From Bacillus massiliglaciei (lineage in GTDB: Bacteria > Bacillota > Bacilli > Bacillales > DSM-1321), in the NCBI RefSeq assembly GCF_900098925.1, contig NZ_LT622358.1:1-56163 (forward strand): a DNA stretch of 56,163 nucleotides, read 5' to 3'. Numbering within the stretch: position 1 is the first letter of the stretch; every line of letters starts with the position of its first letter. Below, one piece after another: positions 1 through 7,563 of the stretch. A program made the translations under genes and the position numbers. The notes beneath the pieces are model-generated. The model was given only the letters and a program-made list of their open reading frames with translations. It had not been told where the DNA came from and made no database searches.

Positions 1-551
1 TGCGCCCGGCATGGGTGCAGTCTATAGGGTGAGAGTCCCGAACCATGAAGGCAGTAGTAATGGTTAGCTTAACGCAAGGGTGTCTGTGGTGACGCAGAAT
101 CTGAAGGAAGCGAGCGGCAAACCTCCGGTCTGAGGAACACGAACTTCATATAAGGCTAGGTACCATTGGATGAGTTTGCACAACAAAACGAAGTCCTTAC
201 TGCCGAAGGTGGTACAGAGTAAATGAAGCAGATAGATGGAGGGAAAGACTGTACTCTTACCCGGGGAGGTCTGATTGGAACGCCAAGTTCCCTTGGTAAC
301 CTATCCAGCGATGGACAGCTGAACAATCAGAAGTCAGCCGAGGTCATAGTACCATTCCAACTCGAGATGGAATGGGAAGGACTGAACTATTAGGAAGAAC
401 GAGAACTAGGCATATAATTCCTGTATAGAAGCAGACAATCCGAAAGGACTTACTTGAAGGAGGAAGTGGTGAATTCCACAGGGGACTTCATGAGGGTGGA
501 GCAGGAATAACATAATTAGATTTCTACGTTCACGTCGAAAGGAAATATCAC

Positions 552-1811
552 ATGTTAATGGATCTGATTCTGTCACGGGAAAACTTAATAGAAGCACTTA
601 AACGTGTGGAGAAGAACAAAGGGAGTCACGGCATAGATGGAATGTCCGTAAAATCCCTACGAAGACATCTCTATGAGAACTGGGAAACTCTTTGTGATTC
701 ATTAAGGGAAGGTACCTATCAACCTAACCCAGTCCGTCGAGTCGAAATCCCGAAACCGAACGGTGGAGTAAGATTACTAGGAATACCTACCGTGACAGAC
801 CGGTTCATTCAACAGGCTATCGCCCAAGTTCTAACCCCACTTCTTGACCCAACCTTCTCAGAACATAGTTATGGGTTTAGACCAAATAGAAGAGGTCATG
901 ATGCGGTTCGTAAAGCAAGGGAATATATAAGTGAAGGTTATAGATGGGTGATTGACATGGACTTGGAGAAATTCTTTGATAGAGTCAATCATGATAAGTT
1001 AATGGGGATATTAGCAAGTAGAATCCAAGACCGGCAGGTCTTGAAACTTATACGGAAATATCTCCAAGCAGGAATTATGATGAATGGTGTAGTCTATGAT
1101 GCAGAAGAAGGAACACCACAAGGAGGTCCACTGAGCCCCCTTCTTTCGAATATTCTTTTGGATAAACTTGATAAAGAGTTAGAAAGGAGAGGTCACAAGT
1201 TTGTCCGCTACGCCGATGATTGTAATATTTACATGAAATCGAAGAAAGCTGGAGAACGAGTGATGAACTCAATTACATGCTTTATTGAGCAGAAATTAAA
1301 GCTCAAAGTAAATAGAGAAAAGTCAGCAGTTGATCGCCCGTGGAAACGAAAGTTTCTTGGCTTTAGCTTTACGGTCAATAAGAAACCGAAGGTTCGAATA
1401 GCCAATGAAAGTATTAAAAGGCTTAAGGCTAAAATACGGGAGTTAACCTCCCGTTCTAAACAAATTCCTATGGAAGTTAGAATCGAGAAACTAAATCAAT
1501 ATCTAACGGGATGGTGTGGATATTTTGCATTGGCTGATACACCAAGTAAATTTAAAGAATTTGATGAGTGGATTAGACGGAGACTCCGTATGCTTGAATG
1601 GAAACAATGGAAGAAACCGAGGACAAGAATAAGAAAACTCAAAGGTCTAGGTGTCCCTGACCAAAAGGCATATGAATGGGGAAACTCCAGAAAGAAATAT
1701 TGGAGAATAGCCTGTAGTCCAATCTTACACAAAACCCTCAATAACTTGTATTGGAGTCACCGAGGGTTGAAAAGTTTATATAATCGATATGAATTTCTGC
1801 GTCAAACTTAA
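552..1811 (+). CDS. ltrA: Group II intron reverse transcriptase/maturase
   Basis: This 419-residue intron-encoded protein splices and mobilises its host intron. The reverse transcriptase domain spans roughly residues 15-290, with the conserved GTPQGGPLSPLLSN block near 188-201 and the catalytic YADD box at 220-223. A maturase (domain X) region with a GWxGYF motif follows at about 330-340. No HNH endonuclease motif is present at the C-terminus, as is usual for IIC introns, which then use single-stranded or hairpin targets. ATG at 552 is preceded by AAAGGAA. Compared with copy 2 it has Q instead of L at residue 162 and further single changes (L/F, I/V) in the C-terminal half. The frame is intact and the protein is probably active. 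Confidence 0.95.
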   Translation: MLMDLILSRENLIEALKRVEKNKGSHGIDGMSVKSLRRHLYENWETLCDSLREGTYQPNPVRRVEIPKPNGGVRLLGIPTVTDRFIQQAIAQVLTPLLDPTFSEHSYGFRPNRRGHDAVRKAREYISEGYRWVIDMDLEKFFDRVNHDKLMGILASRIQDRQVLKLIRKYLQAGIMMNGVVYDAEEGTPQGGPLSPLLSNILLDKLDKELERRGHKFVRYADDCNIYMKSKKAGERVMNSITCFIEQKLKLKVNREKSAVDRPWKRKFLGFSFTVNKKPKVRIANESIKRLKAKIRELTSRSKQIPMEVRIEKLNQYLTGWCGYFALADTPSKFKEFDEWIRRRLRMLEWKQWKKPRTRIRKLKGLGVPDQKAYEWGNSRKKYWRIACSPILHKTLNNLYWSHRGLKSLYNRYEFLRQT

Positions 1812-1816
1812 TGGAA

Positions 1817-1885
1817 CCGCCGTATACCGAACGGTACGTACGGTGGTGTGAGAGGTCGGGGGTTAATCACCCCCTCCTACTCGAT
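1817..1885 (+). ncRNA. Group II intron domains V and VI (copy 1)
   Basis: Domain V: arm 1817-1824 pairs with 1839-1846, there is a two-base CG bulge at 1837-1838, and a short inner stem closes around 1829-1832. The triad in the lower stem reads CGC, as in IIC introns. Domain VI: GAG/AGG at 1850-1855 pairs with CCT/CTC at 1876-1882, leaving A1879 bulged as the likely branch point, with a GGGGG/CCCCC upper stem. Read by eye, not folded. Confidence 0.75.
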
Positions 1886-2184
1886 TGTATAGAAAAGACC
1901 GAAGGTCTGTAAGACAAAATCAGATTGTTTAAACGCCTCACCCGAAATGGAGAGGGGCAAGAAAGAAGCGTGTCAAAGGGAGACCCCCGCAGAGCACCGT
2001 GACGGCAACGAGAAGGCTTCCGCCGTCCGCGGAAAACAAGCCGGCCCCTGAAAGCGAAAATCACCCTCACAGCCCCTTTAAAGAAGAGATCATAGAAAAC
2101 GTTCATTCACAGCACAAACCACCCGTTATCACGAGTGGTCTTGGAAATTGCTATATGAAACTTCCGTCTGGATATAAAGCTAAC
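1886..2184. repeat. Non-coding GC-rich stretch, possible dispersed Bacillaceae intergenic repeat
   Basis: Between the intron and the DUF2624 gene I see no gene with a ribosome binding site. Bases from about 1945 to 2075 are clearly more GC-rich than the neighbours and contain a run reading AAGGCTTCCGCCGTCCGCGG followed by AAAACAAG, then a CCTGAAAGCGAAAATCA element. This resembles, from memory, a degenerate palindromic element scattered through many Bacillus intergenic regions. A weak hairpin (ACCACC/GAGTGGT) at 2117-2142 could end the minus-strand gene. Confidence 0.35.
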
Positions 2185-2445
2185 TTAAAAGTTGTTTGTC
2201 AGCTTTCTGAAAATCATCTCAATCTGCCTTGCCGTATCAACTCCGGTAATCGCTGCAATCTGGTTAATGACCTGCTGTCTCTGTCCAGCGTGAAAAATAT
2301 TGATATTTTTCCCATTCAGCAGTTTTGTGATTTTTACCGCCTGATCCTGTGTCAAAGCTACCTGATGCTGACGGGCAAGCGCAAGCAGTTCATCTGGCTG
2401 GATATGATTAATTTTATGATTGACCATCATTTCAAATAATTTCAC
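2185..2445 (-). CDS. yqfT: DUF2624 family protein (YqfT-like)
   Basis: An 86-residue protein of the DUF2624 family, counterpart of B. subtilis YqfT, function unknown. It is mostly helical and polar, without signal peptide or membrane segment. GTG at 2445 is chosen because AAAGGGGGG lies 6 bases before it; longer readings upstream have no binding site. In Bacillus this gene usually sits beside nfo (endonuclease IV) and near zur; here nfo would lie to the left, beyond the intron. It is divergent from znuC, sharing the intergenic region that carries the zinc operator. Confidence 0.75.
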   Translation of the reverse strand: MKLFEMMVNHKINHIQPDELLALARQHQVALTQDQAVKITKLLNGKNINIFHAGQRQQVINQIAAITGVDTARQIEMIFRKLTNNF

Positions 2446-2512
2446 AGACTTCCCCCCTTTGTAGAACATATGAAGCACTAGTCAGTAACTGAACAGAAAT
2501 GGGACTGATTTC

Positions 2513-2541
2513 TTTACAAGTCCGCTTCTTTCTTATATACT
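2513..2541 (+). promoter_or_regulatory. Sigma-A promoter of znuCB-zur
   Basis: TTTACA at 2513-2518 and TATACT at 2536-2541 are separated by exactly 17 bases, a near-consensus housekeeping promoter. Transcription would start near 2548, about 40 bases before znuC. Confidence 0.75.
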
Positions 2542-2552
2542 ATTTTAGTAAA

Positions 2553-2567
2553 TCGTAATCATTCTTA
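2553..2567 (+). promoter_or_regulatory. Putative Zur operator
   Basis: TCGTAATCATTCTTA matches the Bacillus Zur box core TCGTAATnATTACGA: the left half is perfect and the right half matches 4 of 7 positions. It lies just downstream of the predicted start of transcription, where bound Zur would block the operon. The operon encodes zur itself, so autoregulation by zinc is inferred. Confidence 0.7.
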
Positions 2568-2584
2568 AAAAATAGGTGATACCA

Positions 2585-3349
2585 TTGGAAAGAAAAGCAA
2601 ATCCGATGATTAAAGTGAATCATCTCTCTTATAAATATTCGAAAGACCTCGTTCTGGAAGATGTTTCGCTTGAAGTGCCGAAGGGGGCTTTTTTAGCGCT
2701 TGTGGGACCGAATGGTTCGGGCAAGTCCACATTGTTAAAGCTGATGCTCGGACTTTTAAAGCCTCAGAAAGGCCAAATCGAGCTGTTTGGAGAAGAAGCA
2801 GGCCGGTTCAAAGATTGGCAAAAGGTCGGTTTTGTATCCCAAAAAGCCAATTCCTTTAATTCTGGATTTCCGGCAACTGTATTTGAAGTCGTTCAAAGCG
2901 GCCTGACAAAGAAAATTGGATTATTTAAATTCGCCGGCAAAGAAGAAAAGGCTAAGGTTATGGAAGCACTGGATTCAGTAGGAATGCTGGATTTCCGGCA
3001 CCGCAATATTGGCGAATTGTCAGGCGGCCAGCAGCAGCGTGTGTTCATAGCGCGTTCTCTTGTCAGTGAGCCGGAATTGCTGATCCTGGACGAACCGACT
3101 GTTGGGGTAGATTCCAAAAACGTCCATCAATTTTATGAGATGCTGGAGATGCTCAATAAAAATTGGGGGATCACTTTGATTTTGGTCACTCATGAAGTAA
3201 GTGCAGTCACAGAAAAAGTGACGCATGTGGCCTGCCTGAATAAGAGGCTCCATTTTCACGGAGATGCCTCGGAGTATAATCAACTGAATGAAGAAGAGCT
3301 ATCATCGATGCATGGACATGATGTTCAGCTCATCCATCATAACCATTAG
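2585..3349 (+). CDS. znuC: Zinc ABC transporter, ATP-binding protein
   Basis: ATPase of a high-affinity zinc (possibly manganese) importer, 254 residues on the cytoplasmic face. Visible motifs: Walker A GPNGSGKST near residue 42, signature LSGGQQQR near 145, Walker B LLILDEP near 165 and the switch histidine in THE. The C-terminus is histidine-rich (HGHDVQLIHHNH), common in zinc transporter ATPases. TTG at 2585 is preferred, with AGGTGAT four bases before it; GTG at 2576 overlaps that site and ATG 2606 is the other option. The membrane subunit and the regulator follow at once. The partner substrate-binding protein is not in the window. Confidence 0.9.
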   Translation: MERKANPMIKVNHLSYKYSKDLVLEDVSLEVPKGAFLALVGPNGSGKSTLLKLMLGLLKPQKGQIELFGEEAGRFKDWQKVGFVSQKANSFNSGFPATVFEVVQSGLTKKIGLFKFAGKEEKAKVMEALDSVGMLDFRHRNIGELSGGQQQRVFIARSLVSEPELLILDEPTVGVDSKNVHQFYEMLEMLNKNWGITLILVTHEVSAVTEKVTHVACLNKRLHFHGDASEYNQLNEEELSSMHGHDVQLIHHNH

Positions 3350-3366
3350 ATTTTGGAGGAAGCTGA

Positions 3367-4200
3367 ATGTTATCGGGGATTTTACAATATGAATTTTTGC
3401 AGAATGCTTTCATTACAGGCATTATTATCGGCGTGCTCGCACCGCTTTTAGGTGTATTTGTCGTGGTCCGGCGGATGTCGATGATTGCCGATGCGCTGAG
3501 CCATGTGGCTCTTGCCGGCATCGCGTTCAGCCTTTTGCTTCAAAAAAGTTTTGTCAGTTTAGCCGGACTGAACCCGCTCTATATGGGGATGGCTTTTTCT
3601 GTAGCGGGATCACTTTTTATTGAAAAACTGAGAGGCATTTATAAGCATTATCAGGAACTGGCCATTCCAATTATTCTATCAGGAGGAATCGGGCTGAGTG
3701 TTATCCTGATATCCATTGCAGACGGCTTTAATGCTGATTTGTACAGCTATTTATTTGGAAGTGTCAGTGCAGTAAGCAGGAATGACCTGTTTCTTATCGT
3801 AGGTGTGGGGGCAGCTGTCGTCCTGACGCTGATTGCCTTATATAAGGAATTATTTTTGTTGTCATTTGATGAAGAGCACGCAAAGGCATCCGGCATCCCG
3901 TCTAAGGCCATTCATTTCATCTTTATTGTCATGGTAGCCTTGGTCATTGCCGCATCCATGAGAATTGTCGGCATCCTTCTTGTATCGTCTTTAATGACCC
4001 TGCCTGTTGCAGCCAGTTTACGGTTTGCCAGAGGGTTCAAGCAGATGATGGCTTTTTCCGTTCTTTTCGGTGAGCTGTCTGTCATCGGGGGATTGATCTT
4101 ATCTTATCAATTGGATCTGGCTCCCGGCGGTACCATTGTTATGCTTGCTGTTCTCATCCTGGTTATTTCAATTCTGATCGATAAATGGAAATCACGATAA
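3367..4200 (+). CDS. znuB: Zinc ABC transporter, permease
   Basis: A 277-residue ABC-3 family membrane protein with about eight hydrophobic segments, forming the zinc channel for the preceding ATPase. Typical family sequence [20 protein letters not shown] is near residue 37. ATG at 3367 follows GGAGG by a good spacing, 17 bases after znuC, so the two are co-transcribed. Full family length, no disruption. Confidence 0.92.
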   Translation: MLSGILQYEFLQNAFITGIIIGVLAPLLGVFVVVRRMSMIADALSHVALAGIAFSLLLQKSFVSLAGLNPLYMGMAFSVAGSLFIEKLRGIYKHYQELAIPIILSGGIGLSVILISIADGFNADLYSYLFGSVSAVSRNDLFLIVGVGAAVVLTLIALYKELFLLSFDEEHAKASGIPSKAIHFIFIVMVALVIAASMRIVGILLVSSLMTLPVAASLRFARGFKQMMAFSVLFGELSVIGGLILSYQLDLAPGGTIVMLAVLILVISILIDKWKSR

Positions 4201-4213
4201 ATGGGGTGTTCAT

Positions 4214-4630
4214 TTGAACGTAACTGCTGCAATACAATTATTAAAGGAAAAAGGCTACAAGCACACAGGTAAAAGAGAAGAAATGCTTCAGCTTTTCTCT
4301 TCAAGTGATAAATATCTGACTGCCAAAGATGTTCTGGAAAGTCTGAAAAAAGATTACCCTGGATTGAGCTTTGACACCATATACCGGAATCTTTCACTGT
4401 TTGTCGATTTGGGGATTTTTGAGGCTACGGAATTGGAAGGCGAAAAACATTTCCGGTTTACCTGCGGCCACTCAGAGCACCATCATCACTTTATTTGTCT
4501 GGAATGCGGCAAGACAAAGGAAATTGAGACCTGTCCTATGAAAGAATTAGAAGACAGCTTAAAGGAATTTGATATTTCCGGCCATAAATTTGAAATATAC
4601 GGCCGCTGTCCCGAATGCCACATCCAATAA
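4214..4630 (+). CDS. zur: Zinc uptake regulator, Fur family
   Basis: A 138-residue Fur-family repressor. The N-terminal winged helix covers residues 1-80 ([16 protein letters not shown] is the family recognition region). The C-terminal dimerisation domain has the regulatory metal cluster (a run of His near 93-96) and the two structural zinc pairs CLEC and CPEC. Zinc-loaded Zur is expected to bind the operator at 2553. TTG at 4214 is used, with GGGGTG five bases before; 13 bases separate it from znuB, so it is the last gene of the operon. Specific identity as Zur rather than Fur or PerR comes from the zinc transporter context and yqfV synteny. Confidence 0.9.
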   Translation: MNVTAAIQLLKEKGYKHTGKREEMLQLFSSSDKYLTAKDVLESLKKDYPGLSFDTIYRNLSLFVDLGIFEATELEGEKHFRFTCGHSEHHHHFICLECGKTKEIETCPMKELEDSLKEFDISGHKFEIYGRCPECHIQ

Positions 4631-4700
4631 AGCGAATTAAATATCATATGTAAGAGGCTGCATCAGAAAATTTTCAAGAATTCATGCAGCATAAGCAAAG

Positions 4701-4747
4701 AACCATCAAATTTTCTTTTTTTATAAAGAAATTTGATGGTTTTTATT
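4701..4747 (+). terminator. Terminator after zur
   Basis: A 13-bp perfect stem (AACCATCAAATTT with its complement at 4729-4741) is followed by a T-rich run. A second inverted pair, GCTGCAT/ATGCAGC, lies just upstream at about 4656-4690. Confidence 0.8.
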
Positions 4748-4995
4748 TTTGACTGATATCTTTATTTATATAAATTCAGATAAAGATTGTAAGGAAATAT
4801 AACAAAATCTATGTTAGGTATGGATTGAAGACTGAGGTTTTTGGAGAAAGAGTCACAGCCTTTCATAATTTTTATTTAAATTAAACAATGACAGACTTTT
4901 CAGATTTTGATATTATGTTAAGAAAACTACCATTAAATGTTATATCATATCAAAATAAAAAGCCTGAAATATTTTTTTGTACGGGAGGCGTGCTG
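4748..4995 (+). other. AT-rich leader of the puc operon, no clear operator
   Basis: About 250 bases, strongly AT-rich. An open frame enters it from 4888 but has no ribosome binding site and its residues do not resemble the XdhC family, so it is non-coding. I looked for a PucR-box-like CNTTGGTTAA element and did not find a convincing one. Confidence 0.4.
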
Positions 4996-6030
4996 ATGGA
5001 ATATATCCATACAATTATATCCTCACTCAAACGAGAGAAAGGGAGGAGCGTTTTAGCGACAATTATTGATGTTCAAGGTTCTGCTTATTTAAAGGAAGGG
5101 ACATCTATGCTTTTTAAAGAGGATGGCGGACGAATCGGTTTGCTGAGCGCGGGATGCATGGAAGAAGATCTTGAGGCAAGGCTTTTGCCGGTGAAGGAAT
5201 CACCTCTTCTGCTGAGCTATGACATGAGTGGAGATGATGATACTTTATGGGGGCAGGGAGCAGGCTGCAACGGTGTTCTGCATATTTGGGCAGAACCGGT
5301 GGACAATGAGCTGAAAAGACACTTGTTCGCTTTGCAGAAGTTTATGGAAGAAGGAACCGGTGTATTAGCAGTGAGAAAAATATCTGAAAATTCAATTAAA
5401 AATGAGTATGTCTTTTTGACGGATAATGGCCGGACTTTTGGCCGCTGTGACGAAGCATTGGCCAATCGAATAAAAGAGCTGCAGAAGCCCGATTTGAAAA
5501 GCGGTCTGCTTTGGGATGAGAAATTATCCGTCTGGCTGTTTACACATTATTATCAGCCGAAACCGAGGCTTATCATTTTTGGAGCCGGACCGGATGCGGA
5601 GCCTCTTGCTGCCTTGGCTTCTGCGACAGGGTTCTCTGTAATGGTAGCAGACTGGCGGGCGGCCAGGCTGACTCCTGAACATTTCCCGGGGGCCGATCAG
5701 TTCATCGAAGGTTTCCCGAATGAAAGTGTGAAGCAAATCAGGTTCCGAAGTGATGATTTAGTAGTCATTCAAACCCATAACTTCCAGAGAGATAAAGAAT
5801 TGATTGAACACATGCAGAGGAAGGAGCTGGCTTATTTAGCTGTACTGGGATCGGAAAACCGGACTGCGCGTCTTTTGAGGGGAATAGAAGACAGACATTC
5901 GATTCGCTCTCCGGCCGGTCTGGCCATTGGGGCTAAGGGCCCTGAAGAGATTGCCGTCAGTATTGTTGCAGAATTAATTCAGACTGTTAGGATACCGCGG
6001 TCCTTGGAGGAAAAGGCGGCTTTGTCATGA
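4996..6030 (+). CDS. pucA: XdhC/PucA-type maturation factor of xanthine dehydrogenase
   Basis: A 344-residue XdhC-family protein that delivers and sulfurates the molybdenum cofactor for the dehydrogenase encoded by pucCDE; it is not part of the final enzyme. The N-terminal XdhC/CoxI domain (residues 1-100) has the GSAYLKEGTSMLF and SAGCMEEDL blocks. The C-terminal Rossmann-like domain begins with LIIFGAGPDAEPLAALA near 190. ATG 4996 is chosen for its GGGAGG seven bases upstream. The last bases ATGA overlap pucB, so translation is coupled. First gene of a five-gene set in the same order as B. subtilis pucABCDE. Confidence 0.88.
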   Translation: MEYIHTIISSLKREKGRSVLATIIDVQGSAYLKEGTSMLFKEDGGRIGLLSAGCMEEDLEARLLPVKESPLLLSYDMSGDDDTLWGQGAGCNGVLHIWAEPVDNELKRHLFALQKFMEEGTGVLAVRKISENSIKNEYVFLTDNGRTFGRCDEALANRIKELQKPDLKSGLLWDEKLSVWLFTHYYQPKPRLIIFGAGPDAEPLAALASATGFSVMVADWRAARLTPEHFPGADQFIEGFPNESVKQIRFRSDDLVVIQTHNFQRDKELIEHMQRKELAYLAVLGSENRTARLLRGIEDRHSIRSPAGLAIGAKGPEEIAVSIVAELIQTVRIPRSLEEKAALS

Positions 6031-6674
6031 GTACGGAGAAGGGCGGTGTTGTCGGGGTTTATTTAGCTGCCGGCAGCAGCCGAAGAATGGGGAGCAGCAA
6101 ACTTCTCCTTCCTCTTGGGAAAAGCATGGTAGGCAATTTCGCGTTTGCAGCAGCTTTGGAATCAAAATTGGATCATCTTTTAGTCATCACACAGGCTGGG
6201 GATCCTCTCGATTGGATGAATCCGCTGTTTAAGGGAGGGAGAGTAGGGAGCAGGTGGACACAGAAAGAAAGCCTCGAGGCATGGAGAGGCCAGGCCTATT
6301 CTTTGAAAAAAGGGATTGAATGCGCCGTGCAGAGGGAGGCTGAAGCGGTGCTTCTTTTGCTGGCGGATCAGCCATTTGTCACAGCAGGTATGCTCAATGA
6401 ACTGCTTTCGGTCTTTTATAAGGAAAAAAAACACGGAAAGGAATGGAGTTTCATTGCCTCCTTGCATCAGCAAATGGCCAGGCCGCCGGTGCTTTTTACA
6501 AAAAGGATGTTCCCAAATCTGCTTAAGCTTGAAGGGGATGAAGGGGCCAGGCAATTAATCAGAAACAGCAGGCATGACGGGAAATTTGTAGCTGTACAGG
6601 CAGAGCTCCCTTTTTATGATATCGATACACAGGCACAATATGAACATGCGAAAGGTTGGATGAATGATGACTAG
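6027..6674 (+). CDS. pucB: MobA-like nucleotidyltransferase, molybdenum cofactor cytidylyltransferase type (PucB)
   Basis: A 215-residue NTP-transferase of the MobA/MocA group. It has the nucleotide-binding loop LAAGSSRRMGSSKLLLPLG near residues 12-30 and the metal-binding LLADQP near 108. It probably forms the dinucleotide (CMP) form of the molybdopterin cofactor used by xanthine dehydrogenase. Start overlaps pucA by four bases, end overlaps pucC by about 11. Assignment of the exact nucleotide is inference from the family. Confidence 0.85.
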   Translation: MSTEKGGVVGVYLAAGSSRRMGSSKLLLPLGKSMVGNFAFAAALESKLDHLLVITQAGDPLDWMNPLFKGGRVGSRWTQKESLEAWRGQAYSLKKGIECAVQREAEAVLLLLADQPFVTAGMLNELLSVFYKEKKHGKEWSFIASLHQQMARPPVLFTKRMFPNLLKLEGDEGARQLIRNSRHDGKFVAVQAELPFYDIDTQAQYEHAKGWMNDD

Positions 6675-7563
6675 GAATGCCTATTCGGTGTCTTTGGAGG
6701 CAGCATCGGTATGGATGCCGGAAACATGTGAAGAAGCCATGGAGCTGAAAAAGAAATACGGAAATGACGCCATATTTATCGCCGGGGGAACCTTTCTTCC
6801 ATTAAAGTGGGAAAAAGGTATTCCGGTTCCAGAACATCTCATCAGCCTGGAGCGGATCAGCGGTTTTTCGGGGATCGGTACCAAGGTTTACGGCGGCATG
6901 GAATATCTGTCTTTAGGAGCGTTCATCACGCTTTCAAACTTAAAAAGGCATCCCTTGACCCCGAAGGAAATAAGGAATGCGGCGGGAGATATCGCTTCTC
7001 CGGCAGTCAGGAACCGGGGGACAATAGGCGGAAATATATCGGGAGGAACGGGTGATCTTCTCCCCTTGCTGTTTGTGCTGAACGCCAAGGCCAGCTTGTA
7101 TGATTTCTCCTTTCACACTTCTATCAGGGACCTGCTTGCATGGCATAATGAAGGGATGACAAAGGAAGGCCTGCTGACAGAAATTCTTCTCCCCTCTCTT
7201 CCGGAATCCAGCCGGATATTCAGCCGGAAACTGGGGAGACGCGAGGCTTTCGTACCCTCCATCGTTACAGTCGCGGGGACTGTGGAATGCGGGCAGCCGG
7301 GGATCTGCACTGCTGTAAGAATAGCAGCGGGAGGCGGCGATACTCTTCCGAGGAGACTGTTTGAAACGGAAAAACTGCTTTTGGGAAAAGAAATAAAAGA
7401 ATTGGATTGGAAGAACGTGTATTATGCCATATTGGACGAATATGACCCGGTGCCTGATGCCTATTCATCGGCAGCTTACCGCAAAAAAGCAGCCGCAAAC
7501 CTTATCGTTTCTAATTTGCAAATCAAACTGCAGGAGGAAGGGAGCGGGAACGATGGTCTTTAA
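6664..7563 (+). CDS. pucC: Xanthine dehydrogenase FAD-binding subunit (PucC)
   Basis: A 299-residue FAD-binding subunit (CoxM/CutM family) that passes electrons from the iron-sulfur subunit to the final acceptor. FAD-binding signatures are visible: IAGGTFLPL near 40 and the NRGTIGGNISGGTGDLLPLL region near 117-138. ATG 6664 or the adjacent ATG 6667 may be used; AAAGGTTGG lies upstream within pucB. The end overlaps pucD by 11 bases. Slightly longer than the roughly 280-residue B. subtilis counterpart. Confidence 0.87.
   Translation: MMTRNAYSVSLEAASVWMPETCEEAMELKKKYGNDAIFIAGGTFLPLKWEKGIPVPEHLISLERISGFSGIGTKVYGGMEYLSLGAFITLSNLKRHPLTPKEIRNAAGDIASPAVRNRGTIGGNISGGTGDLLPLLFVLNAKASLYDFSFHTSIRDLLAWHNEGMTKEGLLTEILLPSLPESSRIFSRKLGRREAFVPSIVTVAGTVECGQPGICTAVRIAAGGGDTLPRRLFETEKLLLGKEIKELDWKNVYYAILDEYDPVPDAYSSAAYRKKAAANLIVSNLQIKLQEEGSGNDGL

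Larger units (their letters stand above)
1..1885 (+). mobile_element. Group II (IIC-type) intron, copy 1, lacking its first base
   Basis: The left end of the window is the second base of an intron whose complete 5' end (GTGCGCCC) is seen in copy 2 at 54305. Bases 2-551 form the structured 5' part (domains I-III), a maturase gene fills domain IV, and domains V and VI follow the stop codon. Length of about 1.9 kb, a maturase without endonuclease domain and a CGC triad in domain V all fit the bacterial IIC class. The 3' boundary is inferred at about 1885, six bases after the bulged branch-point A at 1879. Over the shared 1858 bases the two copies differ at only four positions I could find, so movement is recent or the copies are kept alike. 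The 5' flank lies outside the window. Confidence 0.9.

Noticed and set aside
1999..2439. 146-codon plus-strand frame over the DUF2624 gene
   Set aside because: Antiparallel shadow of the minus-strand gene and the GC-rich segment, with no binding site.
4888..4995. N-terminal extension of the XdhC-like gene
   Set aside because: AT-rich, no ribosome site at its start, residues unlike the family; ATG 4996 has GGGAGG.
4748..4995. PucR operator before pucA
   Set aside because: No CNTTGGTTAA-like element seen by eye.
7424..7552. N-terminal extension of PucD
   Set aside because: Lies inside pucC in another frame; ATG 7553 has a strong site and gives the family N-terminus.
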